The translations under genes were made by a program, and so were the position numbers. A DNA stretch of 64,000 bases from Parvibaculum sp040216885. Its GTDB lineage: Bacteria > Pseudomonadota > Alphaproteobacteria > Parvibaculales > Parvibaculaceae. Shown here in pieces: positions 40,288-48,455 of this stretch. The stretch covers positions 128,669 to 192,668 of the forward strand of contig JAVJOG010000022.1 of the NCBI GenBank assembly GCA_040216885.1. Reading direction: 5' to 3'. Numbering within the stretch: the first letter of the stretch is position 1; each line of letters starts with the position of its first letter. Below the pieces are notes generated by a model, which saw nothing but the letters and a program-made list of their open reading frames with translations, did not search any database and was not told the origin of the DNA.

Positions 40288-40752
40288 ATGAAGACCTATT
40301 CCGCGAAAGCCTCGGAGATCGAGAAGAAGTGGATCGTGATCGATGCCGAAGGCATCGTGCTCGGCCGGCTTGCGTCCTATGTCGCCAATGTGCTGCGCGG
40401 CAAGACCAAGGTGACCTACACGCCTCATCTCGACTGCGGCGACAACGTGATCATCGTCAATGCGGCGAAGGTGGCTCTCACCGGCGCCAAATACGACGAC
40501 AAGCGCTACTACCGCCACACGGGCCATCCCGGCGGCATCAAGGAAACGAGCCCGAAGCGCATCCTCGAAGGGCGCTTCCCGGAGCGCGTGATCGAACTGG
40601 CCGTCAAGCGGATGATCCCGCGCGGGCCGCTCGGCCGCAAGCAGCTCGGCAATCTGCACATCTATGGCGGCGCCGAACATCCGCATGAGGCGCAGCAGCC
40701 GCAGAAGATCGACTTCGCGGCGCGCAACCGCAAGAACCTCAGGATCGCATGA
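40288..40752 (+). CDS. rplM: 50S ribosomal protein L13
   Basis: L13 is an early assembly protein of the large subunit. The 154-residue sequence MKTYSAKASEIEKKWIVIDAEG, GRLASYVANVLRGKTKVTYTPH, KYDDKRYYRHTGHPGGIKE and KRMIPRGPLGRKQLGNLHIYGGAEHPHEAQQP is the family throughout. Normal length. Its stop overlaps the rpsI start (ATGA). Confidence 0.98.
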   Translation: MKTYSAKASEIEKKWIVIDAEGIVLGRLASYVANVLRGKTKVTYTPHLDCGDNVIIVNAAKVALTGAKYDDKRYYRHTGHPGGIKETSPKRILEGRFPERVIELAVKRMIPRGPLGRKQLGNLHIYGGAEHPHEAQQPQKIDFAARNRKNLRIA

Positions 40753-41228
40753 CCATGTCCGAAACAACCACGCTTGAAGACCTGAAAGAAGCGATCGCAC
40801 CGGCGGCGGAAGCCGCGCCTGTCGCGCCGAAGCTCGACAAGTTCGGCCGCGCCTATGCTACGGGGAAGCGCAAGAACGCCGTTGCCCGCGTCTGGATCAA
40901 GCCGGGCTCGGGACGCATCAGCATCAACGGCCGCGCGCTCGAGGTTTACTTCGCGCGCCCGGTGCTCAGGATGATCCTCAACCAGCCGCTGGTGACAGCC
41001 GCGCGCGAGAAGCAGTACGACATCACCGCGACGGTGGTGGGCGGCGGCTTGTCGGGCCAGGCGGGCGCCATCCGCCACGGCATTTCGCGGGCGCTGACCT
41101 TCTTCGAACCGGGCCTGCGTCCGGCGCTGAAGAAGGAAGGCTTCCTCACCCGCGACAGCCGCGTGGTCGAGCGCAAGAAATACGGCAAGGCGAAGGCCCG
41201 CCGCAGCTTCCAGTTCTCGAAGCGCTGA
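40749..41228 (+). CDS. rpsI: 30S ribosomal protein S9
   Basis: S9 lies in the head of the small subunit, with its C-terminal tail contacting P-site tRNA. The 159-residue protein has an N-terminal extension (TTLEDLKEAIAPAAEAAPVAP) usual in Alphaproteobacteria, then YATGKRKNAVARVWIKPG, GGGLSGQAGAIRHGISRAL and the invariant end KKYGKAKARRSFQFSKR. ATG 40749 overlaps the rplM stop; ATG 40755 is an alternative. A terminator follows. Confidence 0.98.
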   Translation: MTMSETTTLEDLKEAIAPAAEAAPVAPKLDKFGRAYATGKRKNAVARVWIKPGSGRISINGRALEVYFARPVLRMILNQPLVTAAREKQYDITATVVGGGLSGQAGAIRHGISRALTFFEPGLRPALKKEGFLTRDSRVVERKKYGKAKARRSFQFSKR

Positions 41229-41247
41229 TCCCCTCAGGGGTTCACGG

Positions 41248-41280
41248 AAAGGCGCTTCGTGGAACCGAGGCGCCTTTTTT
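41248..41280 (+). terminator. Rho-independent terminator of rplM-rpsI
   Basis: AAAGGCGC (41248-41255) pairs with GCGCCTTT (41270-41277), extended through TTCG/CGAG in the loop, with a run of T. Confidence 0.85.
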
Positions 41281-41298
41281 GTTTTCGGAGAGAGTGAC

Positions 41299-42252
41299 AT
41301 GACGACAAGGGTTTTCATCGACGGCGAAGTCGGGACCACGGGTTTGCAGATCCGGGCGCGGCTTGCGGGCCGCGACGATCTGGAACTGATCTCGCTCGGC
41401 GAGGCGACGCGCAAGGACGCGGGCGCGCGGAAAGAGGCGCTGAACGCGGCCGACATCGTGGTGCTGTGCCTGCCGGACGACGCGGCGCGCGAGGCGGTGT
41501 CGCTGATCGAGAGCAAGACCACGCGCGTGATCGACGCCTCGACGGCGCATCGGGTGGCCGAGGGCTGGGTTTACGGCTTTCCCGAGATGACGGCCGAGCA
41601 GCGGCAGCTCGTGTCGGGCGCGTCGCGGGTTACCAATCCCGGCTGTTATCCGACCGGCGCTATCGCGCTGACGCGGCCGCTGGTCGCGGCGGGGTTGCTG
41701 CCCGCCTCATGGCCGCTCACCGTCAATGCGGTGTCGGGCTATTCGGGCGGCGGCAAGCAGATGATCGCCGAGTTCGAGGACGAGGCGTCGTCGAACTACA
41801 CGCTCGAAGCATTCCGCGCCTATGCGCTCGGCCTCGCGCACAAGCATGTGCCGGAGATGCAGGCGAATATGGGGCTTTCGCATCCGCCGCTCTTCACGCC
41901 GAATGTCGGGCGCTATGCGCAGGGCATGATCGTCGAGGTGCCGCTGCAGCTCTGGGCGCTGCCGGACAAGCCGTCGCTTGCGGCTGTGCATGCGGCGATC
42001 GCGGCGGCTTATGAGGGCGCGCGGTTCGTGTCGGTGGCGGCGCTGGAAGAGAGCACAAGCATGACGAAGCTCGACCCGGAGCAGTTGAACGGCACCAACG
42101 CGATGAAGCTGTTCGTTTTCGGCAATGAGGGCACCAAGCAGGCGCGGCTGGTGGCGCTGCTGGACAATCTCGGCAAGGGCGCGTCGGGGCAGGCGGTGCA
42201 ATGCCTCAACCTGATGATCGGCGCGGATGAGGGGCTCGGCGTCAATCTCTAG
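41299..42252 (+). CDS. argC: N-acetyl-gamma-glutamyl-phosphate reductase
   Basis: ArgC reduces N-acetylglutamyl phosphate to the semialdehyde in arginine synthesis. The 317-residue type 2 form shows VFIDGEVGTTGLQIRARLAG (NADP site), DASTAHRVAEGWVYGFPEM, the catalytic Cys in RVTNPGCYPTGAIAL, and NAVSGYSGGGKQMI. Start ATG 41299 follows CGGAGAGAG. Its stop overlaps that of the convergent EamA gene. In Alphaproteobacteria argC after rpsI is common. Confidence 0.96.
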   Translation: MTTRVFIDGEVGTTGLQIRARLAGRDDLELISLGEATRKDAGARKEALNAADIVVLCLPDDAAREAVSLIESKTTRVIDASTAHRVAEGWVYGFPEMTAEQRQLVSGASRVTNPGCYPTGAIALTRPLVAAGLLPASWPLTVNAVSGYSGGGKQMIAEFEDEASSNYTLEAFRAYALGLAHKHVPEMQANMGLSHPPLFTPNVGRYAQGMIVEVPLQLWALPDKPSLAAVHAAIAAAYEGARFVSVAALEESTSMTKLDPEQLNGTNAMKLFVFGNEGTKQARLVALLDNLGKGASGQAVQCLNLMIGADEGLGVNL

Positions 42253-43091
42253 AAGCGCAGCAAGATGACGCCCGCCGCGACGACGCAGGCGGCGGCGATG
42301 GCGCGCCAGCCCAAGCCTTCTTTCAGCAGGAGGCCGGAGATGAGGGCGGCGAAGACGACGCTGGTTTCGCGCAAGGCCGCGACGGGGCCGAGCGGCGCCA
42401 GCGTCATCGCCCAGATCACCAGCCAGTAGGCGACGACCGACATCACGCCGCCGGCAAAGCCGATGGCCATGGCGCGCTGCGGCACCAGGAATTTCCGGCC
42501 GCGCCGGGCGAGCACCAGCAGGAAGAAGATCAGCCCGTCGCCGGCGAAGAGCCAGATCACATAGATGTGCGGGCTTTCGGCGATGCGGCCGCCGAGGCCG
42601 TCGTTCAGCGTGTAGGCGGCGATGAAGAGCGAGGTGCCGAGCGCATAGGCGAGCGCGCGCGGGTCGTTGGGCAGGCCGGCGCCATTGGTGCGGCGGAAGG
42701 CGAGGCTGACAATGCCGAGGGCGACCAGCGCGATGCCGACGAAGGCGGGGGTCGGCAGGATTTCGCCGAGCCAGATCGCACCGACGATTGTGACGATCGC
42801 CGGGGCGAGGCCGCGCGACAGCGGATAGACCTGGCCGAAATCTCCGTGTTCGTAGCATTTGACCAGGAAGAGCTTGTAGCCCGCATGCAGCGCGAAGGAG
42901 AGCGCGAGGATTTTGGCGACGTCCCAGCCGGGCAGCGGAATGAAGGGCAGGAAGGGCAGCGCGACAAGGCCCGTCGCCGCCGCGATCCAGCCCATGGTCA
43001 TCAGCCGGTCGGCGCCGGTCTTGACCATCGCGTTCCAGGTGGCGTGCAGGACGGCGGAGAAGAGGACGGCAAGCGTGACGGTGAGGGTCAA
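42249..43091 (-). CDS. EamA/DMT-family transporter
   Basis: A 280-residue protein with ten predicted helices in two repeats, typical of the drug/metabolite transporter superfamily: LHATWNAMVKTGADRLMTMGW in repeat 1 and GVMSVVAYWLVIWAMTLAPLGPVAALRETSVVFAALISGLLLKE (in pieces) in repeat 2. ETSVVFAALI is the usual EamA end motif. Substrate not predictable. Tail-to-tail with argC, sharing stop bases. Confidence 0.88.
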   Translation of the reverse strand: MTLTVTLAVLFSAVLHATWNAMVKTGADRLMTMGWIAAATGLVALPFLPFIPLPGWDVAKILALSFALHAGYKLFLVKCYEHGDFGQVYPLSRGLAPAIVTIVGAIWLGEILPTPAFVGIALVALGIVSLAFRRTNGAGLPNDPRALAYALGTSLFIAAYTLNDGLGGRIAESPHIYVIWLFAGDGLIFFLLVLARRGRKFLVPQRAMAIGFAGGVMSVVAYWLVIWAMTLAPLGPVAALRETSVVFAALISGLLLKEGLGWRAIAAACVVAAGVILLRF

Positions 43092-43194
43092 GGAGAAGCG
43101 CTCCGGCGGGACCGCGGAATGGCGGCGGAGGGGAGGCTAGCCGGTTGGGATGAGTCTGCCGAGAGGGGATTTAGGCGAAGGGGATTGCTTGAAT

Positions 43195-43228
43195 ATAACG
43201 TCTTGCGTTATATAACGTAATGCGTTAT
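43195..43228. promoter_or_regulatory. Twin abutting operators before higBA
   Basis: Two 17-bp palindromes, ATAACG-N5-CGTTAT, lie back to back at 43195-43211 and 43212-43228, 8 bases before higB (start 43237). A TTGCTT (43185-43190) and TTATAT (43208-43213), 17 bp apart, place the -10 inside the sites, so a bound HigA dimer would block transcription, the usual autoregulation of this family. Confidence 0.7.
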
Positions 43229-43236
43229 GGTTTGGC

Positions 43237-43521
43237 ATGATCCGGAGCTTTGCCGACTCAGAAACCGAACTGATCTGGACCGGCCGGCAAAGCCGGAAAC
43301 TGCCGTCCGACATTCAGGCGGTGGCTTTGCGCAAGCTGCGTCTGATCAATCAGGCGCGTGTGCTTCAGGATTTGCGTGTTCCACCCGGCAATAGACTGGA
43401 GCCCTTGAAGGGGCGTCGTGCCGGACAGCACAGCATACGGATCAACGATCAATGGCGTATCTGCTTTGTCTGGCAGGAAGGAGGAGCGAGCGATGTCGAA
43501 ATCGTCGACTACCACAAATAG
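43237..43521 (+). CDS. higB: HigB-type toxin (RelE/ParE superfamily, killer protein)
   Basis: A 94-residue RelE-fold toxin expected to cut mRNA on the ribosome. The sequence has LPSDIQAVALRKLRLINQA, the conserved basic residues in PLKGRRAGQHSIRINDQWRICFVW, and VEIVDYHK at the end, matching the HigB (plasmid maintenance system killer) family. It precedes the antitoxin, the reverse of the usual antitoxin-first order but normal for HigBA. The 3' end overlaps higA by 29 bases. Confidence 0.92.
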   Translation: MIRSFADSETELIWTGRQSRKLPSDIQAVALRKLRLINQARVLQDLRVPPGNRLEPLKGRRAGQHSIRINDQWRICFVWQEGGASDVEIVDYHK

Positions 43522-43807
43522 GCTTCTGCCCAATCCGCATCCGGGCGAAATCCTGCTTGAGGAATTCCTGAAGCCGATGGGGCTCAGCCAGAATGCGCTG
43601 GCGCGGGCCGTGCACGTATCGCCGCGCCGCATCAACGAGATCGTGCTCGGCAAGCGCGCGATGACGGCGGATACCGACCTGCGCCTTGCTCGTTATTTCG
43701 GCATGTCGGAAGGGTTTTTTCTCGGGTTGCAGGGCGACTACGATTTGATGGAGCGGCGTCGGGAGATCGAGGAAGAGTTGAAGAGGATCGGGCCGAGGGC
43801 GGCTTAG
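43493..43807 (+). CDS. higA: HigA-type antitoxin (XRE HTH)
   Basis: A 104-residue antitoxin with an XRE helix-turn-helix: PHPGEILLEEFLKPMGLSQNALARAVHVSPRRINEIVLGKRAMTADTDLRLARYFG (in pieces). The first helix-turn-helix includes MGLSQNALARAVHVSPRRIN. The start at 43493 has AGGAGG at 43479-43484 and lies inside higB. Together they form a self-regulated stability module, controlled by the twin operators upstream. Confidence 0.93.
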   Translation: MSKSSTTTNRLLPNPHPGEILLEEFLKPMGLSQNALARAVHVSPRRINEIVLGKRAMTADTDLRLARYFGMSEGFFLGLQGDYDLMERRREIEEELKRIGPRAA

Positions 43808-43850
43808 GGGACATATGCCTTTTCGGTTTTGGTGCCATGTGAGAATCTAA

Positions 43851-44111
43851 ATGAACAATATCAAAAACATTCTGATTATCGGCGTCTTCCTGCTCATAGC
43901 GGCCCTTCTTTCGGGCGGACGATACGAAATTTCAAGTACCGGACTTGGTGTTGCATATGTTGTAGATCGACACATGGGAACTGTTTGGTTTTGCACGTCC
44001 AATAGTTGCAAGCGGGCTGACGAAGAAATTGGAAGAAGTGAAAATGCGGCGGCGAGATTTGGAGACAAAGAAGGAGACTATCGAGTCATCTCTAGGCCCG
44101 GCGACCAATAG
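43851..44111 (+). CDS. Small membrane-anchored protein of unknown function
   Basis: An 86-residue reading frame with an N-terminal helix (NILIIGVFLLIAALLSGG) and a short extracytoplasmic part carrying two cysteines (VWFCTSNSC). Base composition is clearly AT-richer than the neighbours and codon use differs, which points to recent transfer with higBA. Start ATG 43851 lacks a strong ribosome site, so expression is uncertain. No family recognised. Confidence 0.5.
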   Translation: MNNIKNILIIGVFLLIAALLSGGRYEISSTGLGVAYVVDRHMGTVWFCTSNSCKRADEEIGRSENAAARFGDKEGDYRVISRPGDQ

Positions 44112-44239
44112 GCGGCTGAGTTGCGCGCGCCAGTTGTGACTGTCTTAAGCTGAACGAAGTGAGATGGTAAGCGCTGACGGTATTCGTAAACAAATCCCGG
44201 GGTGACATGCGTTATATTTGTCAGTCCACGAATTTTTAT

Positions 44240-44312
44240 CTTAAGACTCTCGCGAAGTGTGACGCCGCTGGCGCGGCTTCTGGATTGCCGGGTCAAGCCC
44301 GGCAAAGACGAA
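44240..44312. repeat. Partial copy (right half) of the MITE-like element
   Basis: GACGCCGCTGGCGCGGCTTC followed by TGGATTGCCGGGTCAAGCCC and GGCAAAGACGA matches the right end of copies A and B (cTTCTGGATTGCCGG...GACG), but no left half is present. It lies just before the 3' end of phaC. Confidence 0.65.
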
Positions 44313-44343
44313 ATGGGAGTGTGTACGGAGTATCTCCGCCCCC

Positions 44344-46227
44344 TCAATCCTCGCTCTTCACCAGCACGTAAGACCCCGGCGCATCTTCCAGCACCTTGAG
44401 CTTGCCGTCGCCCGGCTTGCGCGCAGGGACCATTTCGCCTGACTTTTCGCTCAGCCATGCTTCCCAGTCCGGCCACCAGGAGCCCTTGTGGTCGGTGGCG
44501 CCTTCGATCCATTCGGCGGCGGTGGCGGGGAGGTTGTCGTTCAGCCAGTGGTTGTATTTGTTCAGCGCCGGCGGGTTGATGACGCCGGCGATGTGGCCGG
44601 AGCCGGCGCAGATGAAGCGCACCGGGCCGCCGAAGAGTTTCGTTGCCTTGTAGACGGAGTTGTAGGGCGAGATGTGGTCTTCGCGGCTCGATTGCAGATA
44701 GACCGGCACTTTGACTTTATGCAGGTCGAGCGTTTCGCCGCCCAGCACCATGCGGCCTTCGGCAAGCTTGTTTTCGAGATAGCATTCGCGCAAGTAACCG
44801 ACATGCATGGCCGAGGGCAGGCGCGTTGCGTCGGCGTTCCAGAACAAGATGTCGAAGGGCATCGGCTCGCGGCCGAGCAGGTAGTTGTTGACGACGTAGT
44901 TCCAGATCAGGTCGTTGGAGCGCAGCATGTTGAAGGTCGAGGCCATGGTCGAGCCCTTCAGGTAGCCGCCTTCCTGATGCATCTGGCGTTCGATGTCGGC
45001 GATCTGTTCCTCGTCGATGAAGACTTTCAGCTCGCCGGCTTCGGTGAAGTCCATCTGGGCGACAAGGAAGGTCGCCGATTTGATGCGGGTGTCGCCGCGC
45101 GCCGCCATGTGGGCGAGCGAGCAGGCGAGCAGCGTGCCGCCGATGCAATAGCCGACCGCGTTGACTTCCTTCTCGCCGGTCGCAAGCTCCACCGCGTCGA
45201 GCGCCGCATAGACGCCTTGCGTCATGTAGTCCGCGAAGGTCTTCAGCGCGAGGCGCGCATCGGGGTTGACCCAGCTTGCGATGAAGACCGTGTAGCCGTT
45301 GTCGAGCGCATGCTTGATGAAGGATTTTTCCGGCGTCAGGTCGAGAATGTAATATTTGTTGATCCAGGGCGGGAAGATGACCAGCGGGCGCTTGTGGACC
45401 GTCTCCGTCGTGGGCTCATACTGGATGAGCTGCATCAACTCGTTCTGGAAGACGACCTTGCCGGGCGTCGTGGCGATGTTGACGCCCAGCGTGAAGGCCG
45501 TCATGTCGGTCTGCTGGATGTCGATATGGCCGTGGCCGCGCTCGATGTCTTCGAGCAGGTGTTCCATGCCGGCGACGAGGTTTTCGCCGTTCGAGTTCAG
45601 CGTCGCGCGCAGGATTTCGGGATTGGTGAAAATGAAGTTCGAAGGCGAGACCGCGTTGGCGATCTGGCGGATGTAGAAGTCGGCCTGTTCGCGCGTGTGC
45701 GGATCGACACCCTCGGCGGCGCGCACGCGGTCGGTCAGCCATTTGCCGGTCAGCAGATAGGCCTGCTTCATCAGGTCGAAGACGATGTTCTGCTGCCAGT
45801 CGGGATCGCGGAAGCGCTTGTCGCTGCGGCTCGGTTCGGCGACCGGCGGCACCTCCTCGCCGAGCAGGAAGCGGCGGGTCATCGCGCCGGCCAGCGTCAG
45901 GTAGCCCTGCCAGAGCGCCATCTGCGCCTCGACGATTTTCGCGGGGTTGGTCATGTAGCTGCCGGCGACCGTCATCAGCGTGCGGCCGACGCGCTGCAAC
46001 TCGTGCAGGCTGCGATCGGCGCCGCCGGGCGAATCGTCGGCGCTCATCAACTGCCGCGCCGCCTTCTGGCCGAGCAGGGCGGCCTGCATCAGGTTGACGG
46101 CGAGCGCCCCCATGTCGGGCACGGTGTAGCTCTGGAGTGGCGCTTCGGCGGTTTTTTCAGGCGCGGACTTTTTGGGCGGGGAGGGGCTTTTCCTGTGGTT
46201 TTTCGGGCGGCTTTTCGGGGAGCTCAT
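44344..46227 (-). CDS. phaC: Class I polyhydroxyalkanoate synthase
   Basis: PhaC polymerises (R)-3-hydroxyacyl-CoA into PHA storage granules. The 627-residue enzyme has an N-terminal PhaC_N domain (QNIVFDLMKQAYLLTGKWL) and an alpha/beta hydrolase core with the lipase-like box GYCIGG (nucleophile Cys), the acid in SREDHISPYNSVYK and the His in GSGHIAGVINPPA. Class I is favoured because the single subunit is full length and no phaE is present. A basic, Pro/Lys-rich N-terminal tail of about 30 residues precedes the domain. The ATG at 46227 is the first of the frame. Confidence 0.95.
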   Translation of the reverse strand: MSSPKSRPKNHRKSPSPPKKSAPEKTAEAPLQSYTVPDMGALAVNLMQAALLGQKAARQLMSADDSPGGADRSLHELQRVGRTLMTVAGSYMTNPAKIVEAQMALWQGYLTLAGAMTRRFLLGEEVPPVAEPSRSDKRFRDPDWQQNIVFDLMKQAYLLTGKWLTDRVRAAEGVDPHTREQADFYIRQIANAVSPSNFIFTNPEILRATLNSNGENLVAGMEHLLEDIERGHGHIDIQQTDMTAFTLGVNIATTPGKVVFQNELMQLIQYEPTTETVHKRPLVIFPPWINKYYILDLTPEKSFIKHALDNGYTVFIASWVNPDARLALKTFADYMTQGVYAALDAVELATGEKEVNAVGYCIGGTLLACSLAHMAARGDTRIKSATFLVAQMDFTEAGELKVFIDEEQIADIERQMHQEGGYLKGSTMASTFNMLRSNDLIWNYVVNNYLLGREPMPFDILFWNADATRLPSAMHVGYLRECYLENKLAEGRMVLGGETLDLHKVKVPVYLQSSREDHISPYNSVYKATKLFGGPVRFICAGSGHIAGVINPPALNKYNHWLNDNLPATAAEWIEGATDHKGSWWPDWEAWLSEKSGEMVPARKPGDGKLKVLEDAPGSYVLVKSED

Positions 46228-46297
46228 CTGCGGGTGCGGTCCTTGGGGGCGGGCTGCGGCGGGTGCATTTCCTGTCGATATGGGGCGGTGGGCGCTT

Positions 46298-46315
46298 CTG
46301 TCACCCCCCTGTCAC
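46298..46315 (+). promoter_or_regulatory. Pho-box-like pair of CTGTCAC repeats
   Basis: CTGTCAC at 46298 and 46309, 11 bp apart, form one full Pho-box pattern. TATACT follows at 46342-46347, about 26 bases on, and could be the -10 of the lipoprotein gene (start 46435). It lies between divergent phaC and that gene; the orientation fits the lipoprotein. Confidence 0.4.
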
Positions 46316-46434
46316 CGACAAATTCTTTCGTTAGCGGAGCCTATACTATACGCTCTCCCATGTCCGCCGGATGACGCTGCCTGCAGGCGCGGCCGGACGG
46401 GCGAGACGGAAGAAAATTCAAGGGAGTTCGAGAG

Positions 46435-47034
46435 ATGTCCGCTCTGGCGAAGGTGGGGCCGGCGACGGCGGCGGTGCTTCTGGCGGGGCTGATGCTCGCC
46501 GGATGTACCGCGATTCCCGACTCGGCCAAGCCCGAGGCGCTTTATGGCGGCACGCCCGCGCCGGCGTCACCCGAAGCGGCCTTCCCGGACCTGCGCAGCG
46601 TGCCCGCAAAGGCGCCCCAGACGACGCCGCCGGCCGAGCAGCAGCGGATCGCCGACGGGCTCGCCGACGATCGCGACCAGGCGCGCTATGCCGACCAGCT
46701 TTTGCGCAGCGGCACCGCCGCGCCGGCTTCATCGCGGCCCGCCGGCCCCGTGCCGCCACCGCTACAGCCGCTCGAGAATATTCCGCCGGGGATCGACGAG
46801 AAGCGGGCGCTCTACGAGAACGCGCCGATCATTCCCATGCCGGAGCGTGGCGGCCACCGCGACATGACGGCCGTCTTCACGATCGAGACGGCGTCCCGCG
46901 CGCCGACCGACGAGGAGGCCGCCACCGTGACCGAGGACGGCGCGCCCGCAGCCTCAGGCCCCGATACCGGCCCGGAAGTGACGCCCGCGCCGACCAAGCG
47001 GGTCACCGTCAAGCCGGTGATCGGCCAGCCGTAA
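46435..47034 (+). CDS. Predicted lipoprotein, Pro/Ala-rich
   Basis: A 199-residue protein with a lipoprotein signal peptide (ATAAVLLAGLMLAGC, Cys about 24) and a low-complexity Pro/Ala/Thr-rich body without a recognisable domain. An ordered-looking stretch is IPPGIDEKRALYENAPIIPMPERGG. It follows AAGGGAG at a normal distance. Divergent from phaC. No function can be assigned; a surface or periplasmic spacer is possible. Confidence 0.7.
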   Translation: MSALAKVGPATAAVLLAGLMLAGCTAIPDSAKPEALYGGTPAPASPEAAFPDLRSVPAKAPQTTPPAEQQRIADGLADDRDQARYADQLLRSGTAAPASSRPAGPVPPPLQPLENIPPGIDEKRALYENAPIIPMPERGGHRDMTAVFTIETASRAPTDEEAATVTEDGAPAASGPDTGPEVTPAPTKRVTVKPVIGQP

Positions 47035-47189
47035 AGGCACTGGACAGCCGATCGGCCGCGGCGGCCACCTTTCCGCCGGATTTTCCACTTATCCGACCGC
47101 TCGCAGGGCTTTGGCGGGGCGGGCTTTGGCGTTATAAGGGCGCCCAGTGCCCCGGGCTCCGCGCCCGTTCGCGTCTCCAGGAAATTGCC

Positions 47190-48455
47190 ATGAGCGAAGA
47201 GTTTCATCGCATAAAGCGTCTGCCGCCCTACGTCTTCGAGAGCGTCAACAAGCTCAAGGCCAAGGCGAGGGCGGAAGGCCGCGACATCATCGATTTCGGC
47301 ATGGGCAATCCCGATATGCCGACGCCGCCGCATATCGTCGAAAAGCTGATCGAAGCCGTGCGCGATCCGAAGACGCACCGCTATTCGGCGTCGCGCGGCA
47401 TTCCGGGGCTCAGGCGGGCGCAGGCGGCCTATTACCAGCGCCGCTTCGGCGTGACGCTCAATCCGGAAACCGAAGTCATCGCGACGCTCGGCTCGAAGGA
47501 AGGGCTCGCCAATCTTGCGCAGGCGATCACGGCGCCGGGCGACGTCATCCTCTGTCCGAACCCGAGCTATCCGATCCACGCCTTCGGCTTCATCATTTCG
47601 GGCGCCGTCATCCGCTCGGTGCCCTTCGAGAGCGAGGACGGATTTTTCGAGATGCTGGAGCGCGGCGTGCGCCACAGCGTGCCGAAGCCGGTGGCGCTCG
47701 TCGTTTCCTATCCGTCGAACCCGACGGCGCAGGTCGCCGATCTCGATTTCTACCGCGAGGTGATCGCCTTTGCCGCCAGGCACGACCTGTTCGTGATTTC
47801 CGATCTCGCCTATTCGGAAATCTATTTCGACGGCAATCCGCCGCCCTCGATCCTGCAGGTGCCGGGCGCGCGCGAGCGCACGGTCGAGTTCACCTCGCTG
47901 TCGAAGACCTATGCGATGCCGGGATGGCGCATGGGCTTTGCTGTCGGCAACGAACGCCTCATCAACGCGCTTGGCCGCGTCAAATCCTATCTCGACTACG
48001 GCGCCTTCACGCCGATCCAGGTGGCGGCGACGGCGGCATTGAACGGCCCGCAGGATTGCGTGCGCGAAATTCGCGGCATCTATCAGAGCCGCCGCGATGT
48101 GCTGGTGGACAGCATGGCGCGATCCGGCTGGGACATTCCCTCGCCGCCAGCGAGCATGTTTGCGTGGTCGCCGATCCCGGAAAAGTTCCGCCATCTCGGC
48201 TCGATGGGTTTTGCGACGCTGCTGCTCGAACAGGCCGACGTCGCCGTCGCGCCGGGCATCGGCTTCGGCGAGTATGGCGACGGGCATGTGCGCATCGGTC
48301 TCGTCGAAAACGAGCAGCGCATCCGGCAGGCGGCGCGCAACGTCAAACGCATGATGGCGCATGCCGACCAGATCGTCGCCGAATATGAAGAGCGCATTGG
48401 CATCAAGGGAAGCGTCGTGCCTCACCCCAGTTCAACGAGGGCGGGCCGGACGTGA
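47190..48455 (+). CDS. Class I/II PLP aminotransferase (AlaC/DapL-like)
   Basis: A 421-residue aminotransferase: RIKRLPPYVFESVNKLKAKARAEGRDIIDFGMGNPDMPTPPHIVE (in part), SLSKTYAMPGWRMGF with the PLP Lys near residue 240, and GFGEYGDGHVRIGLVENEQRIRQA with the substrate Arg. It belongs to the AlaC/YfdZ-type group often annotated as LL-diaminopimelate or alanine aminotransferase. It is translationally coupled to hom (GTGA overlap), so it may supply or recycle amino groups around aspartate-family amino acids. The start at 47190 (MSEEFHRIKRL) is the family start. Confidence 0.9.
   Translation: MSEEFHRIKRLPPYVFESVNKLKAKARAEGRDIIDFGMGNPDMPTPPHIVEKLIEAVRDPKTHRYSASRGIPGLRRAQAAYYQRRFGVTLNPETEVIATLGSKEGLANLAQAITAPGDVILCPNPSYPIHAFGFIISGAVIRSVPFESEDGFFEMLERGVRHSVPKPVALVVSYPSNPTAQVADLDFYREVIAFAARHDLFVISDLAYSEIYFDGNPPPSILQVPGARERTVEFTSLSKTYAMPGWRMGFAVGNERLINALGRVKSYLDYGAFTPIQVAATAALNGPQDCVREIRGIYQSRRDVLVDSMARSGWDIPSPPASMFAWSPIPEKFRHLGSMGFATLLLEQADVAVAPGIGFGEYGDGHVRIGLVENEQRIRQAARNVKRMMAHADQIVAEYEERIGIKGSVVPHPSSTRAGRT

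Noticed and set aside
44488..46374. A long plus-strand frame opposite phaC
   Set aside because: PhaC on the minus strand is complete with catalytic motifs; the opposite frame is rich in Arg/Gly/Val repeats and lacks any family signature.
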